DNA of 64,000 nucleotides from Comamonas sp. KCTC 72670 (GTDB taxonomy: Bacteria; Myxococcota; Myxococcia; Myxococcales; Myxococcaceae): NCBI GenBank assembly GCA_014656495.1, contig BNCN01000006.1:186001-250000 (forward strand). The letters are read 5' to 3'. The position numbers were made by a program, and so were the translations under genes. A model generated the notes under the pieces. It made no database searches. It saw only the letters and a program-made list of their open reading frames with translations, and was not told where the DNA came from. Positions 10,901 through 19,201 of the stretch are shown here, piece by piece (within the stretch, counting starts at the first letter, position 1; each line of letters opens with the position of its first letter).

Positions 10901-12074
10901 CGTCGCACTGCTCGCCGGGGTTCAGCGTGCCGTTGCCACACGTCTGGGCGCAGGTGCTGGGCTGGCCGGTGCAGCCGTAGCCCGCCTCGATGCCGCAGGT
11001 GTTGGAGCAGCCGTCGCCGTTGACGATGTTGCCGTCGTCGCACTCCTCACGCGGGGACACGACGCCGTCACCGCAGCGGTCGTCGTACGCGTCCACGAAC
11101 AGGTAGCGGAAGGCGTTGGGCTCGGTGGCGGCGTTCTCGTTGCACAGCTCGATGCGGTTGAGGCCCGCGCGCCACGGGGCGTTGGTGCCGAACTCGCGGA
11201 AGATGTTCTTCTGCCAGGGCTGGCCGGGCGGCTCGTTGACGACGGTGGGCGTGAAGTTCTGCCCGTTCACCCGCGCGCCGTCGAACTGGTTGTCGTTGAA
11301 GGTGGCCAGCCGCAGACGGAACTGGGAGACGTTCGTCGTCGAGGGCACCATGAAGTCCTGGTACACGCAGACGGGAGCGCCCAGCGGGGCCGCCATGAAG
11401 CGGGCCGTCTGGATTTCCTGCGGCCAGTCGTTGGCGTCACGCGGGCCGGTGGCGGCGCCCGTGGTGGTGCCGCTGTAGAACCAGTGCGGATCCGCGCCGG
11501 TCTCCAGCCGGCGGTTGTTCTCGTCCACGCCGGTGTTGAAGACCGTCACGCCCGCCCGGACGCAGCGGCTGGGGCTGCCGGTGCAGGCGAAGCCCGGCTC
11601 CACTTCACACAGGCGGCTGCAGCCGTCGCCCTCGAAGCGGTTGCCGTCATCGCAGACCTCCTGCGCGTAGGACGGGTGGGCGCGGTTGTCGAACACGCCG
11701 TTGCCGCACAGCGACAGGTCGCAGTTCGCGGTGCAGTCGGAGCCGGGGGCGGTGCTGTCACAGGCCTCGCCGGAGTCGACGACGTCGTTGCCGCACAGGC
11801 TCGCCAGCGAGCAGGGCCGCCCCGGCACGTGGCAGAGGTAGCCGGCCTCGATGGTGCCGGTGGCGGAACAGCCGTCGCCGCTGATGGTGTTGCCGTCGTC
11901 ACATTCCTCGCCGGGCTCGAGCTTGCCGTCTCCCACGAGGGAGGCGGACCGGCTGACGAGCACGGGTTCGGGGGGAGCGGCGGACGGACGTGAGCCATTC
12001 GACTCACAGCCCGTCAGGGTGCCGAGCAGCGCGAGACAGAGCGCCGCCGTCTTGAAGAAAACATGCGGTTTCAT
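7986..12074 (-). CDS. Cysteine-rich DUF4215-repeat surface protein with MYXO-CTERM tail
   Basis: 1,362 residues. The N-terminus is a lipoprotein-type signal (LGTLTGC lipobox). About 13 myxobacterial cysteine-rich repeats follow, built on CGNG....GE.CDDGN...GDGCS..C..E.GY.C. The first three are irregular and are separated from the rest by a ~170-residue jelly-roll-like module ([10 protein letters not shown] onward). After the repeats comes a second globular stretch, then three Ig-like modules opening with ITxPxPG or ITGP, and a fourth Ig/fibronectin-like module. The C-terminus is a MYXO-CTERM sorting signal: GGGC, a hydrophobic stretch and RRRKRD. It should be displayed on the cell surface. 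It follows the OmpA-like gene by 20 bp in the same operon. The architecture recalls TraA-type receptors. Confidence 0.9.
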   Translation of the reverse strand: MKPHVFFKTAALCLALLGTLTGCESNGSRPSAAPPEPVLVSRSASLVGDGKLEPGEECDDGNTISGDGCSATGTIEAGYLCHVPGRPCSLASLCGNDVVDSGEACDSTAPGSDCTANCDLSLCGNGVFDNRAHPSYAQEVCDDGNRFEGDGCSRLCEVEPGFACTGSPSRCVRAGVTVFNTGVDENNRRLETGADPHWFYSGTTTGAATGPRDANDWPQEIQTARFMAAPLGAPVCVYQDFMVPSTTNVSQFRLRLATFNDNQFDGARVNGQNFTPTVVNEPPGQPWQKNIFREFGTNAPWRAGLNRIELCNENAATEPNAFRYLFVDAYDDRCGDGVVSPREECDDGNIVNGDGCSNTCGIEAGYGCTGQPSTCAQTCGNGTLNPGEQCDDGNSTAGDGCNASCRVEPGYACPTPGQACVTTCGNGAIDPGEQCDDGNNFDSDGCSAACRIERGYECQGAPSNCAPLCGNGRLDPGELCDDGNTTLGDGCSNACTLELGYACPTPGQACVATCGNGDVDPGEQCDDGNLDPADGCSTECRVEEGYACSAPASGPSVCVASCGNGVLDSNETCDDGNTANGDGCSSGCRVETGYTCSGAPSTCATICGDGVRAGTEACDDGNTVNGDGCSNTCAVEPGWSCPGTGTVCFNTCGNGTVDSGEACDDGNTTNGDGCSANCRVENGYACSGAPSTCTTTCGDGVRVGGEACDDGNLENGDGCSSRCLLEDGQSCNASGVCESGVCSPDTNTCVTPGSCGNGALDEGEHCDDGNTLAGDGCSPGCAIEAGYGCTGTPSVCAVTCGDGIKANSEACDDGNTANGDGCSATCQVEGGFACQTADTRVFLSLQGQTHCTQVTEIDAPALPASSIQAALGVPGRYRVRYVSGAANYGSPHWYPGIIGVNANPGTQVQAFSLGRTPTGSATRADAIALGFPVSGDFTAATGDVRMALVSIDCARHTNNSAVTYRVDALSICQRSPVITTPTPGGTAGTDIEGTATPGATINVYVDGAPAPICTVVADASGSWSCPLPGDLDEGQHTAVVTADLPGAPRTTTSVDFIVDTGAPSAPVITGPAPGTVVDTQTPVLNGTATPGDLVTVYEGGTVLCTATADASGQWSCTPTTPLPEGPHTVTATGTPPGGSPSPTSAPVSFTVDLGGTATEPPVITGPPNGTLTNDATPPISGTSAPGTVVTVYSGDTAVCTTTTNDVGQWTCTPSQPLPDGPHTLTATATAGSGPASAPSAPSELIIDTQEPDTFISRTPPARSESRTAAFEYGSNEDGATYECSLNGGPFEPCRDSYDVGEGQNTLRVRATDRAGNVDSTPAVYSWRVELTRAFAGGGCSAAPGVSWLPLLSLLALRRRKRD

Positions 12075-12094
12075 GGGGATGTCTGCCTCGCTTC

Positions 12095-13936
12095 TCAGTG
12101 GGTGTCGGTGGAGGGGTCGCCCTGCTGCGTCTGGACGCCCTCGGCGTCTCCGACAATCTTGAACTCCACGCGGCGGTTCTTCGCGCGGCCCGCGGTGGTG
12201 TCGTTGTCCGCGATGGGCTGCGCCGGGCCAAAGCCCTTGGCCTCCAGCCGCTCACGGGCCACGCCCTTGCTCATCAGGTAATGGACCACGGCATCGGCGC
12301 GGCGCTGGGACAGGTCCAGGTTGTAGTCGGGGTTGCCACGGTTGTCGGTGTGGCCCTCGACGCGCACCTTCTCCACTTCCGGATGGGAGTTGAGGATGTT
12401 GGCGACCGTGTCGAGCAGCTTGTTGCTGCGCGAGATGATGATGTCCTTGTTGTTCTCGAAGTAGACGGCCTCGATGAGCTGGATGCGGTTCTCGCCAATC
12501 TGCGCGAGCTGCTTCTCCTTGCAGCCGTGGTTCTTCGCGGGACCGGGCTCGGTGGGGCAGTTGTCCAGCCGGTCGACGATGCCGTCACCGTCGGTGTCCT
12601 TGTCCGGGCAGCCGCGGTTCTCCTTGGGGCCGGCCTCGTTCGGGCAGCGGTCGGCCGTGTCGGGCACGCCGTCGTCGTCGTTGTCCGGGTCGGGGCAGCC
12701 GTCCTCGTCCTGGAAGCCGTCCTTGTCCTCGGGCTGGTCCGGGCACTTGTCCTGGCTGTCGGCGATGCCGTCGCCGTCGGTGTCCGGGTCATCCGGGCAG
12801 CCGTCGTGGTCCTCGAAGCCGTTGAAGTTCTCCGCCTCCTGGGGGCAGCGGTCCGCGAGGTTGGCGATGCCGTCGCCGTCATCGTCGCCGTCCGGGCAGC
12901 CGTAGAGCTCCGACAGGCCGGGCTCGGTGGGGCAGCGGTCCGCGGCGTTCTTGATGCCGTCGCCGTCCAGGTCGAAGTCCGGACAGAGCGCCGGGTCATG
13001 CGGCTGGCCATCCACACATGCGTTGGACGGAGCGGCGGGGACGCCGAAGTTGAGGCCGGCGAGCACGCGGAACGACGGCGTGCCCGGCGTCTGGCCAAAG
13101 CCGGGGCCGCCCATGGCGTAGAACTCCGTGCCGGCGGGCATGGGGACGCGCACGCCGAGCAGCACCTCCATCGACTGGGGGGCGTCCGTGACGGGGAGCG
13201 TGCCGCGAACCACCAGCTCCTCGCGGAGGCCGAAGAGCTGGGCGGACACGTTGACGCCGCCGTTCAGCTCGGTGCCCAGCTCGTCGCGGAAGGGCTGCGT
13301 GTTGGGGGACAGGGCGTACGTCTTGGTGCGCACCAGCGCGCCCACGTCGGCGCCCACGCGCCACGTGCCGCCCAACTGCTTGCCCAGGCCCACGCGCGGG
13401 GAGAAGGTGAAGCCCTGGTCCCGGGTGAGCGTGTCCGCGCTGCCGAAGGGCAGACCCGCGCCGAGGTGCACGCCCAGGTCCATGAAGCCCCCGCGCTGCT
13501 CGGACAGGATGCCCGCGCGCGCCTGGAGCCAGGGGGTGCCCAGCGCGCTCGTGGACGGCGTGGTGACGCCGAGGGCGCCGGTGTCCGGGCCCCACTGGGC
13601 GACGATGGGCACCTGCGCGCCCAGCTCGAGCCAGTCGGTGACGGCATACGCGCCGCTGAGGTGGACCGTCATTCGGTCAGAGACGATGACGCCCTGCTGC
13701 TCCCCACCGGAGACGAGCACCAGCGGCTCGCTTTGATAGTGACCGGTGATGCCGAGGCGGTACTCGCCGCGGGACATGAGATCGCCGGTGGACAGCACGA
13801 GGCTGTCTTTCGCACCGGGGTTGAGTTGAAGCCGTTCCAGCTCGATGCCGGGGATGCGCTGCGTTTGAGCCTGGGCCGTCACGGCCCACAGCACCGCCAG
13901 CCCCCCGAGCCAGGGGTAATGCACGTGTGATGACAA
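12095..13936 (-). CDS. OmpA-family outer-membrane protein with thrombospondin type 3 repeats
   Basis: 613 residues from a TTG at 13936, chosen because GGGGGAGGA lies 5-6 nt upstream and a signal peptide begins there ([16 protein letters not shown]). Upstream in-frame codons lack both. Residues ~30-300 look like an outer-membrane beta-barrel. Five or six calcium-type thrombospondin 3 repeats follow (DxDGDGIxDxxDxCPxxxE). The C-terminal OmpA domain carries VEGHTDNRG...LSQRRADAV and the closing NRRVEFKI, which binds peptidoglycan. It is the first gene of an operon with the cysteine-rich surface protein. The pairing resembles TraB next to TraA, but identity with TraB is not shown. Confidence 0.88.
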   Translation of the reverse strand: MSSHVHYPWLGGLAVLWAVTAQAQTQRIPGIELERLQLNPGAKDSLVLSTGDLMSRGEYRLGITGHYQSEPLVLVSGGEQQGVIVSDRMTVHLSGAYAVTDWLELGAQVPIVAQWGPDTGALGVTTPSTSALGTPWLQARAGILSEQRGGFMDLGVHLGAGLPFGSADTLTRDQGFTFSPRVGLGKQLGGTWRVGADVGALVRTKTYALSPNTQPFRDELGTELNGGVNVSAQLFGLREELVVRGTLPVTDAPQSMEVLLGVRVPMPAGTEFYAMGGPGFGQTPGTPSFRVLAGLNFGVPAAPSNACVDGQPHDPALCPDFDLDGDGIKNAADRCPTEPGLSELYGCPDGDDDGDGIANLADRCPQEAENFNGFEDHDGCPDDPDTDGDGIADSQDKCPDQPEDKDGFQDEDGCPDPDNDDDGVPDTADRCPNEAGPKENRGCPDKDTDGDGIVDRLDNCPTEPGPAKNHGCKEKQLAQIGENRIQLIEAVYFENNKDIIISRSNKLLDTVANILNSHPEVEKVRVEGHTDNRGNPDYNLDLSQRRADAVVHYLMSKGVARERLEAKGFGPAQPIADNDTTAGRAKNRRVEFKIVGDAEGVQTQQGDPSTDTH

Positions 13937-14011
13937 GGGTTCCTCCCCCTCAACGTGGCGCCAGGGCGGCGCACGCGGGTTGTTCCGCCTACCATGAGAC
14001 GCGCGGTGTTT

Positions 14012-14027
14012 TGCACGCAACGCGCCA
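14012..14027 (-). promoter_or_regulatory. Candidate sigma-54 promoter for the OmpA/cysteine-rich operon
   Basis: Read on the minus strand, TGGCGCGTTGCGTGCA keeps GG-N10-GC and matches the -24/-12 consensus except at two less conserved positions. It would give a leader of about 65 nt to the TTG at 13936. TGACRYGTCA palindromes lie 84-127 bp upstream. Confidence 0.6.
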
Positions 14028-14101
14028 CATCTCCAGAGGGCAGGACCTGTGGCGTCTGTGAGAGGGACCCAGGAAGTGGGTTGGGTCCGGACGCGCGCGA
14101 T

Positions 14102-14154
14102 TGACGTGTCAGCGGCCTGCTGACGCACCTCTCGGACGCGTCAATGACGTGTCA
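14102..14154. promoter_or_regulatory. Cluster of three TGACRYGTCA palindromes
   Basis: TGACGTGTCA at 14102-14111, GGACGCGTCA at 14134-14143 (one mismatch) and TGACGTGTCA at 14145-14154. The first two are 32 bp apart, as at 3123 and 3662. The cluster sits in the 322-bp gap between the divergent OmpA-like gene and the AcoR-type EBP gene. A further partial copy (TGACGCGCC) starts at 14212. It may serve either gene; the minus-strand promoter at 14012 has the better geometry. Confidence 0.65.
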
Positions 14155-14258
14155 GGACAGGGGGCCCGGGTGGACCGGACAGGTGGGGATGGCACCCACC
14201 TGGTTGGGTCCTGACGCGCCGCGCTAGGTCGGGACAGAAACATTGAGCCGCTCGGCGG

Positions 14259-16757
14259 TTGTTGTCCCCGCGAGGATTCCACCAAGATTCCAGGTCCTTG
14301 GGGACGCTTACGCTCAGCGCTTCACCGCTCCTCTGGGAGCAGTTCCTCGTCGGGGCGCTCGACGGGGAGGCCGGGTTGCGCCCGGAGCTGCGGTCCATCC
14401 TCCCGCGCTGGCAGCGCTCCCGGACGCTGGGCGCCCCGAGCACCGGGCAGCCGGACGAAGGCCCCAGCGTGGGGAGTCTGGCGCTGGTGGAGCGCCGCGC
14501 GCGGCTGGAGCCGGTGTGGAACGAGCTGGGGGGAATGCTGGAGCTGCTCTCCGCGGCGCCCCTGCCGGCGGGCCGGGTGGCGGTGCTCGCGGACCGGGAA
14601 GGCGTCATCCTGGCGACCCGCAGCTCGGGTGGGGACTTCACGGCCCACGCGGACTATGTGCGGCTGGTGGAGGGCGCCTGCTGGGACGAGACGGCGCGTG
14701 GGACGAATGCCATTGGCACGGCGTTGGCCGAGGCCTCGGCCGTCGCGGTGGTGGGGCCGGCGCACTACGCGCAGCGGCACCATGGGCTCGTCTGTTACGC
14801 GGCGCCGGTCCATGACCCGTTCGGTGAGCTGGTGGCCGTGCTGGACGTCACGGGGCCGGCGGGGGCGGCGGACCCCCTGGTGCTGGTGGCGGTGGCGAGC
14901 GTGGCCCATGCGGCGGAGTCCCGGCTGCGCGAAGTGGCGTGGGCCCGGGTGGCCGCGGCGGCGCGAGGTGGGCTGGAGTCGCGGCTGGCGCGCGAGGACG
15001 GCCCGGTGCTCGTCGTCGAGTCGCCGGGGCAGGTGAGCCGCTTCAATGCCGCCGCGCGGCTGTTGCTCGGCGGCCGGAGCGCGGTCTCGGTGGAGGCGGC
15101 GCTCGGGATGTCATGGCGGATGCTGGCGGACGCGGCGCTGCGGGGCGAGGCCCTGGAGACGCGTGTCTTGTCGGTGGGGCCTGCCTGGCGTGTTCACGCG
15201 GAGGCGGTGGGCACGGGGGGCTCGGCGCTCGCGGTGTTGGTCCGGTTGGAGCCGCTCGGCGCCAGGATTCCGCAGGGGGCCTCGGGCGCTGGCGCGCTGG
15301 CTGAGGTTGGGGGCAGGGCGGAGGCTTCGCCGCGGCCACCGGAGGACAGGCTTGGCGCGGATGCCAGGCTGGGGCCACCGGGGGACGGGCTCGGTTGGGA
15401 TGCTCAGCCGAGGTCACCGGATGCGTCGCTCGGTGCCGGTGCCCAGCCGCGTTCGTCGTCCGACGCACTCGGTGCGGAGGGGCAGCCGCGGCCGTCGCAT
15501 GACACGCCAGGCGCGCAGGTTCAGCCACGTCCTTCATCTCAGCTCCAGGGGCCATGGGCGCCGCTGCATCAGGGCCGCGATGCGTCGCATCGAGCCCCCC
15601 CATCATTGATCGGGCCATGGGCCGCGTTTGCCCAAGGCCCCGACGCCGAGCTTCGTTCCGAGTCTTCACCGAGCGGTCGAGGCCGCGTGTCCAGCTCAGG
15701 TACCGATGCGCGGTCCCATTCCACTCTCGTCCCGGACGGGCCATGGCGCGCACTCAAGGGCAACGACGCGCAGCACCGCGCCACGCTGCGGGAGGCGGAG
15801 CGTTTCGCGCCCACCAGTCTGCCCGTGCTGCTGTTGTCCGAGACAGGCACTGGCAAGGAGTTGCTCGCGCGCGCCATCCACTCGGCCAGCACCGTCGCCA
15901 CGGGGCCGTTCGTCGCGGTGAACTGCGGCGCGCTGTCTCCCTCGCTGCTGGAGAGTGAGCTGTTCGGCCATTCCGCCGGCGCCTTCACCGGGGCGCGGAT
16001 GGGCGGCGCGGACGGGAAGCTCGCGGCGGCGGATGGCGGGACGCTCTTCCTGGACGAGCTGGCGGAGATGCCGCCCGCGCTTCAGGTCCTCCTGCTGCGA
16101 GTCTTGGAGGACGGCAGCTATTCGCGCGTCGGTGAGTCCCGCGTGCGCCGCAGCCGCTTCCGGCTGGTGGGCGCCACGTGCCGGGACCTCGACGCCGCTG
16201 TGCGCAGCGGCGCCTTCCGCTCCGACCTCTACTTCCGCCTCCAAGGCGCGGTGCTGCGGCTGCCACCGCTGCGTGAGCGCACGGACCTTCCTGAACTGGC
16301 CCAGGCGCTGCTGTCCCGGCTGGCGGAAGAAGAAGGACTGCCGCCGCCGGTCCTCACCGCCGCCGCGATGGCCCGCCTCGCCACGCATCGCTGGCCCGGC
16401 AACGTGCGCGAGCTGAAGACCGTGCTGCGCCTCGCGCTGGTTCGCGCCAGCGGAGCGCCGCTGCTGGACGTGGACGCACTTCCTCCCAGCCTGGGCAGCA
16501 CCCCCGTGACGATGCCGCAGGTCGCGGCGCCGAGGCCACCGAGCGCGGTGACAGCGCCGGAGGCAACGCCCTCCCCACGGACCGATGGCGGCCCGTCCGC
16601 CCGTCCGCTCCGCGAGCTGGAGGCGCACGCCATCCAGGAGGCCCTGGCGCTCAGCGGCGGCAACGTGGCGCAGGCCGCCCGCAGGCTGGGCATTGCCCGC
16701 AGCACGCTCTACCGGATGGCGGAGCGCTTCGGGCTCGCGCTGCCCTCGCGCGGCTGA
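14259..16757 (+). CDS. AcoR-type sigma-54-dependent activator
   Basis: About 832 residues. The TTG at 14259 is the longest start and is uncertain. Residues ~20-60 hold the family's RPELR...RWQRSR opening, then a GAF sensor domain (~85-215) with [17 protein letters not shown] and [24 protein letters not shown]-like stretch and a long Pro/Gly/Ala hinge (~340-470) lead to the AAA+ core: Walker A reads SETGTGKE (Ser replaces the usual first Gly), GAFTGA is intact, Walker B is LFLDELAE, with GNVREL near the end. A Fis-type HTH ([21 protein letters not shown]) closes it. AcoR relatives activate acetoin, alcohol or aldehyde genes. The downstream aldehyde dehydrogenase, with a sigma-54 promoter, is the obvious target. 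Confidence 0.9.
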   Translation: MLSPRGFHQDSRSLGTLTLSASPLLWEQFLVGALDGEAGLRPELRSILPRWQRSRTLGAPSTGQPDEGPSVGSLALVERRARLEPVWNELGGMLELLSAAPLPAGRVAVLADREGVILATRSSGGDFTAHADYVRLVEGACWDETARGTNAIGTALAEASAVAVVGPAHYAQRHHGLVCYAAPVHDPFGELVAVLDVTGPAGAADPLVLVAVASVAHAAESRLREVAWARVAAAARGGLESRLAREDGPVLVVESPGQVSRFNAAARLLLGGRSAVSVEAALGMSWRMLADAALRGEALETRVLSVGPAWRVHAEAVGTGGSALAVLVRLEPLGARIPQGASGAGALAEVGGRAEASPRPPEDRLGADARLGPPGDGLGWDAQPRSPDASLGAGAQPRSSSDALGAEGQPRPSHDTPGAQVQPRPSSQLQGPWAPLHQGRDASHRAPPSLIGPWAAFAQGPDAELRSESSPSGRGRVSSSGTDARSHSTLVPDGPWRALKGNDAQHRATLREAERFAPTSLPVLLLSETGTGKELLARAIHSASTVATGPFVAVNCGALSPSLLESELFGHSAGAFTGARMGGADGKLAAADGGTLFLDELAEMPPALQVLLLRVLEDGSYSRVGESRVRRSRFRLVGATCRDLDAAVRSGAFRSDLYFRLQGAVLRLPPLRERTDLPELAQALLSRLAEEEGLPPPVLTAAAMARLATHRWPGNVRELKTVLRLALVRASGAPLLDVDALPPSLGSTPVTMPQVAAPRPPSAVTAPEATPSPRTDGGPSARPLRELEAHAIQEALALSGGNVAQAARRLGIARSTLYRMAERFGLALPSRG
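15331..15537 (+). repeat. Degenerate ~40-bp tandem repeats in the EBP hinge
   Basis: Within the AcoR-type gene, five imperfect units of 13-14 codons encode variants of QPRS.D.LGAGA (for example [14 protein letters not shown] and [13 protein letters not shown]). They lie between sensor and AAA+ domain and make the hinge unusually long and disordered. Confidence 0.6.
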
Positions 16758-16785
16758 ACCGTCCACTGCCCGACGGTGTCCGCAT

Positions 16786-16848
16786 CGCGACGGACCTGTC
16801 GCGCCCTGCACCACCCCTGTCCGGACACGTGTCGCAGAGCGCGACACG
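16786..16848. promoter_or_regulatory. GTCGC/GCGAC inverted repeats upstream of the aldehyde dehydrogenase
   Basis: CGCGAC-N6-GTCGCG occupies 16786-16803 and CGTGTCGC-N5-GCGACACG occupies 16828-16848. They end 30 bp before the sigma-54 promoter at 16879 and are plausible binding sites for the AcoR-type activator encoded just upstream. The proximal repeat is closer to -24 than most EBP sites. Confidence 0.55.
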
Positions 16849-16878
16849 ACGCGCCGCGACGTCGACGGGAGCAGGCCG

Positions 16879-16894
16879 TGGCACGCGTGCTGCT
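16879..16894 (+). promoter_or_regulatory. Sigma-54 promoter of the aldehyde dehydrogenase operon
   Basis: TGGCACGCGTGCTGCT matches the -24/-12 consensus at nearly every position, with GG-N10-GC. Transcription would start near 16905, about 43 nt before the GTG at 16948. Confidence 0.82.
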
Positions 16895-16947
16895 CTGGAG
16901 GTGCCGAGTCCACATCGCAGGCACCCCACTCACCGAAGGAGAGCGCA

Positions 16948-18468
16948 GTGATCTACGCCGCCCCCAATCAGTCCGGCTCCAAGGTCCAGTTCAAGCCCCG
17001 GTATCAGAACTTCATCGGAGGACGCTGGGTCGAGCCCGTGCGTGGTCAGTACTTCGAGAACATCAGCCCCGTGACGGGCAAGCCCTTCTGTGAAGTGGCC
17101 CGCTCCACGGCCGAGGACATCGAGAAGGCGTTGGACGCGGCCCACGCGGCGCGGCTGTCGTGGGGGCGCACCTCGCCCACCGTCCGGGCCAACATCCTCA
17201 ACAAGATCGCCGACCGGATGGAGCAGAACCTGGAGATGCTCGCCGTCGCGGAGACGTGGGACAACGGCAAGCCCGTGCGCGAGACGCTCGCCGCGGACAT
17301 CCCGCTGGCCATCGACCACTTCCGCTACTTCGCCGGCTGTATCCGCGCGCAGGAAGGCGGCGTGAGCGAGCTGGACCACGACACGGTCGCCTACCACTTC
17401 CACGAGCCGCTCGGCGTGGTGGGGCAGATCATCCCCTGGAACTTCCCGCTGCTGATGGCGGCGTGGAAGCTGGCGCCCGCGCTGGCGGCGGGCAACTGCG
17501 TGGTGCTCAAGCCCGCGGAGCAGACGCCCGCGAGCATCCTGCTGTGGACCGAGCTCATCCAGGACCTGCTGCCGGAGGGCGTCCTCAACGTCGTCAACGG
17601 CTTCGGTGTCGAGGCGGGAAAGCCGCTGGCCAGCAGCCCGCGCATCGCGAAGGTGGCCTTCACCGGTGAGACGAGCACGGGCCGGCTCATCATGCAGTAC
17701 GCCAGCGAGAACCTCATCCCCGTCACGCTGGAGCTGGGCGGCAAGAGCCCCAACATCTTCTTCGACGACGTCATGTCGCAGGACGACGACTTCCTCGACA
17801 AGTCGCTGGAGGGCTTCGCCATGTTCGCCCTCAACCAGGGCGAGGTGTGCACGTGCCCCTCGCGCTCGCTCATCAGCGAGCGCATCTACGGCCAGTTCAT
17901 CGAGCGCGCGCTGGAGCGCGTCCGCAAGGTGAAGCCGGGCAACCCGCTGGACACCGACACCAAGGTGGGCGCGCAGGCGTCCAACGACCAGCTCGAGAAG
18001 ATCCTCAGCTACATCGACATCGGCAAGAAGGAGGGCGCCAAGGTCCTCATCGGAGGCGAGCGCGTGGCGCTCACCGGTGACTTGAAGGACGGCTACTACG
18101 TGGCGCCCACGGTGTTCCAGGGCCACAACCGGATGCGCGTCTTCCAGGAGGAGATTTTCGGCCCCGTGTTGAGCGTGGCGACGTTCAAGGACTTCGACGA
18201 CGCCATTCGCCAGGCCAATGACACGCTGTACGGCCTGGGCGCTGGCGTGTGGACGCGCGATGGCAACACGGCCTACCGCGCGGGCCGCGCCATCGAGGCG
18301 GGCCGCGTGTGGACCAACTGCTACCACATCTACCCCGCGCACGCGGCGTTCGGCGGCTACAAGCAGTCCGGCATCGGGCGGGAGAACCACCGGAAGATGC
18401 TGGACCACTACCAGCAGACGAAGAACCTGCTCGTCAGCTACAGCCCCAAGGCCATGGGCTTCTTCTGA
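16948..18468 (+). CDS. aldB: NAD(P)-dependent aldehyde dehydrogenase, AldB/ExaC type
   Basis: 506 residues from a GTG at 16948 preceded by AAGGAGA at 5 nt, the usual length for this subfamily. It is alike along its whole length to E. coli AldB and Pseudomonas Exa[10 protein letters not shown] near the start, the cofactor region PWNFPLLMA, the general base in [12 protein letters not shown] (Glu ~262) and the nucleophile in [11 protein letters not shown] (Cys ~301). It oxidises short aliphatic aldehydes such as acetaldehyde to acids in the cytoplasm. It is the first gene of a two-gene operon with the DUF779 protein and is probably switched on through the sigma-54 promoter and AcoR-type EBP upstream. 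Confidence 0.93.
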   Translation: MIYAAPNQSGSKVQFKPRYQNFIGGRWVEPVRGQYFENISPVTGKPFCEVARSTAEDIEKALDAAHAARLSWGRTSPTVRANILNKIADRMEQNLEMLAVAETWDNGKPVRETLAADIPLAIDHFRYFAGCIRAQEGGVSELDHDTVAYHFHEPLGVVGQIIPWNFPLLMAAWKLAPALAAGNCVVLKPAEQTPASILLWTELIQDLLPEGVLNVVNGFGVEAGKPLASSPRIAKVAFTGETSTGRLIMQYASENLIPVTLELGGKSPNIFFDDVMSQDDDFLDKSLEGFAMFALNQGEVCTCPSRSLISERIYGQFIERALERVRKVKPGNPLDTDTKVGAQASNDQLEKILSYIDIGKKEGAKVLIGGERVALTGDLKDGYYVAPTVFQGHNRMRVFQEEIFGPVLSVATFKDFDDAIRQANDTLYGLGAGVWTRDGNTAYRAGRAIEAGRVWTNCYHIYPAHAAFGGYKQSGIGRENHRKMLDHYQQTKNLLVSYSPKAMGFF

Positions 18469-18905
18469 TGAGCGGCGCCGGTGCCGGCTCCGGCACGGGC
18501 GGGCAGGTCGATACGGTGGCGGTGGCCCGGGTGGACGTGACGCCCGAAGCTGCCGCCGTCATCCGCCAGCTCCGCGCCACGCACGGGCCGCTGATGTTTC
18601 ATCAATCGGGTGGCTGCTGCGACGGCAGCGCGCCCATGTGCTACCCGGTGGGCGAGTTCCGCGTGGGCCAGCGGGACGTCTTCCTGGGCGAGGTGGAGGG
18701 CTGCCCCGTCTACATCGGCGGCGCGCAGTTCGAGCTGTGGCAGCACACGCACCTCACCTTGGACGTGGTGAAGGGGCGGGGCGCGGGCTTCAGTCTGGAG
18801 TCGCCGCTGGGCGTGCGCTTCCTCACCCGCAGCCGCGTCTTCACGGATGACGAATACGCACGCATGAAGAACGCGCCGCCACCCCGGCGCGGACCTCCGG
18901 AGTAG
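18468..18905 (+). CDS. DUF779 protein, aldehyde dehydrogenase partner
   Basis: 145 residues; its ATG overlaps the TGA of the dehydrogenase (TGATG), implying translational coupling. The DUF779 signature FHQSGGCCDGSAPMCYP is present at ~45-61, with three cysteines that could bind metal, and a typical YIGGAQFELWQHTHL follows. DUF779 genes commonly travel with aldehyde dehydrogenases of this type, but the biochemical role is not established. The first ~14 residues are Gly/Ser-rich and probably disordered. Confidence 0.88.
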   Translation: MSGAGAGSGTGGQVDTVAVARVDVTPEAAAVIRQLRATHGPLMFHQSGGCCDGSAPMCYPVGEFRVGQRDVFLGEVEGCPVYIGGAQFELWQHTHLTLDVVKGRGAGFSLESPLGVRFLTRSRVFTDDEYARMKNAPPPRRGPPE

Positions 18906-18977
18906 CGCGCGACCAACGGGCCCGGCATGCCACGAGGCGCGCCGGGCCCGCTGTGTTTCACGCGGCCGTGCCTGCCA

Positions 18978-19006
18978 TTGACGCGTCCCGGCACACTCAG
19001 TAGCCT
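18978..19006 (+). promoter_or_regulatory. Promoter giving a leaderless poly-cysteine reading frame
   Basis: A -35 TTGACG (18978-18983), a 17-bp spacer and a -10 TAGCCT (19001-19006) place the transcript start about 7-9 bases on, at or next to the ATG at 19015. The -10 is weak, but spacing is ideal and it is the best promoter in the 296-bp gap before the dioxygenase gene. Confidence 0.5.
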
Positions 19007-19014
19007 CACCTTCA

Positions 19015-19083
19015 ATGCGTTCTTCGTGCGACCGGTTCCTGACCACCGCCTGCGGCCTCTGTTGCCGCGGCGCGTGTTGTTAG
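19015..19083 (+). CDS. Leaderless 22-residue poly-cysteine leader peptide (candidate)
   Basis: A 23-codon frame, ATG at 19015 to TAG at 19081-19083, encodes 22 residues with Cys at 5, 13, 16, 17, 21 and 22, including two Cys-Cys pairs, the last directly before the stop. No Shine-Dalgarno precedes it; the promoter would start the mRNA at the ATG. In mycobacteria, leaderless poly-cysteine frames are known cysteine-responsive attenuators of downstream genes. Here the next gene starts 119 nt further on. The intervening RNA contains a possible GTGCG...CGCAC hairpin near 19160-19177. Chance occurrence is possible in GC-rich DNA. Confidence 0.5.
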   Translation: MRSSCDRFLTTACGLCCRGACC

Positions 19084-19201
19084 TCGAGCCGCCGCCCGTC
19101 TGAACCCAGCACCCGCGCTCCTCCCCGAGCCCTGACGCCCGCCTGCGCCGCGGTGCGTCCCGGTGCGCACGTCCTTGCCCGTCGCAGCCCGGAGTTCCTC
19201 C

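Noticed and set aside
9207..11993. Tandem DNA repeats resembling a CRISPR or satellite array
   Set aside because: The periodicity is that of the coding DUF4215 cysteine-rich repeats in the minus-strand gene; units vary in length and sequence and there are no unique spacers.
14190..14205. TGGCACCCACCTGGTT as a sigma-54 promoter for the AcoR-type EBP
   Set aside because: The -24 half is good, but the essential -12 GC is replaced by GT and the distances to the palindromes do not match the other sites.
18979..18988. TGACGCGTCC, a copy of the enhancer palindrome before the poly-cysteine frame
   Set aside because: It is single, has no partner 32 bp away and no -24/-12 element downstream; it coincides with a -35-like TTGACG.
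18906..19201. A riboswitch upstream of the dioxygenase operon
   Set aside because: I see no conserved aptamer pattern; the Cys-rich reading frame explains the leader more simply.
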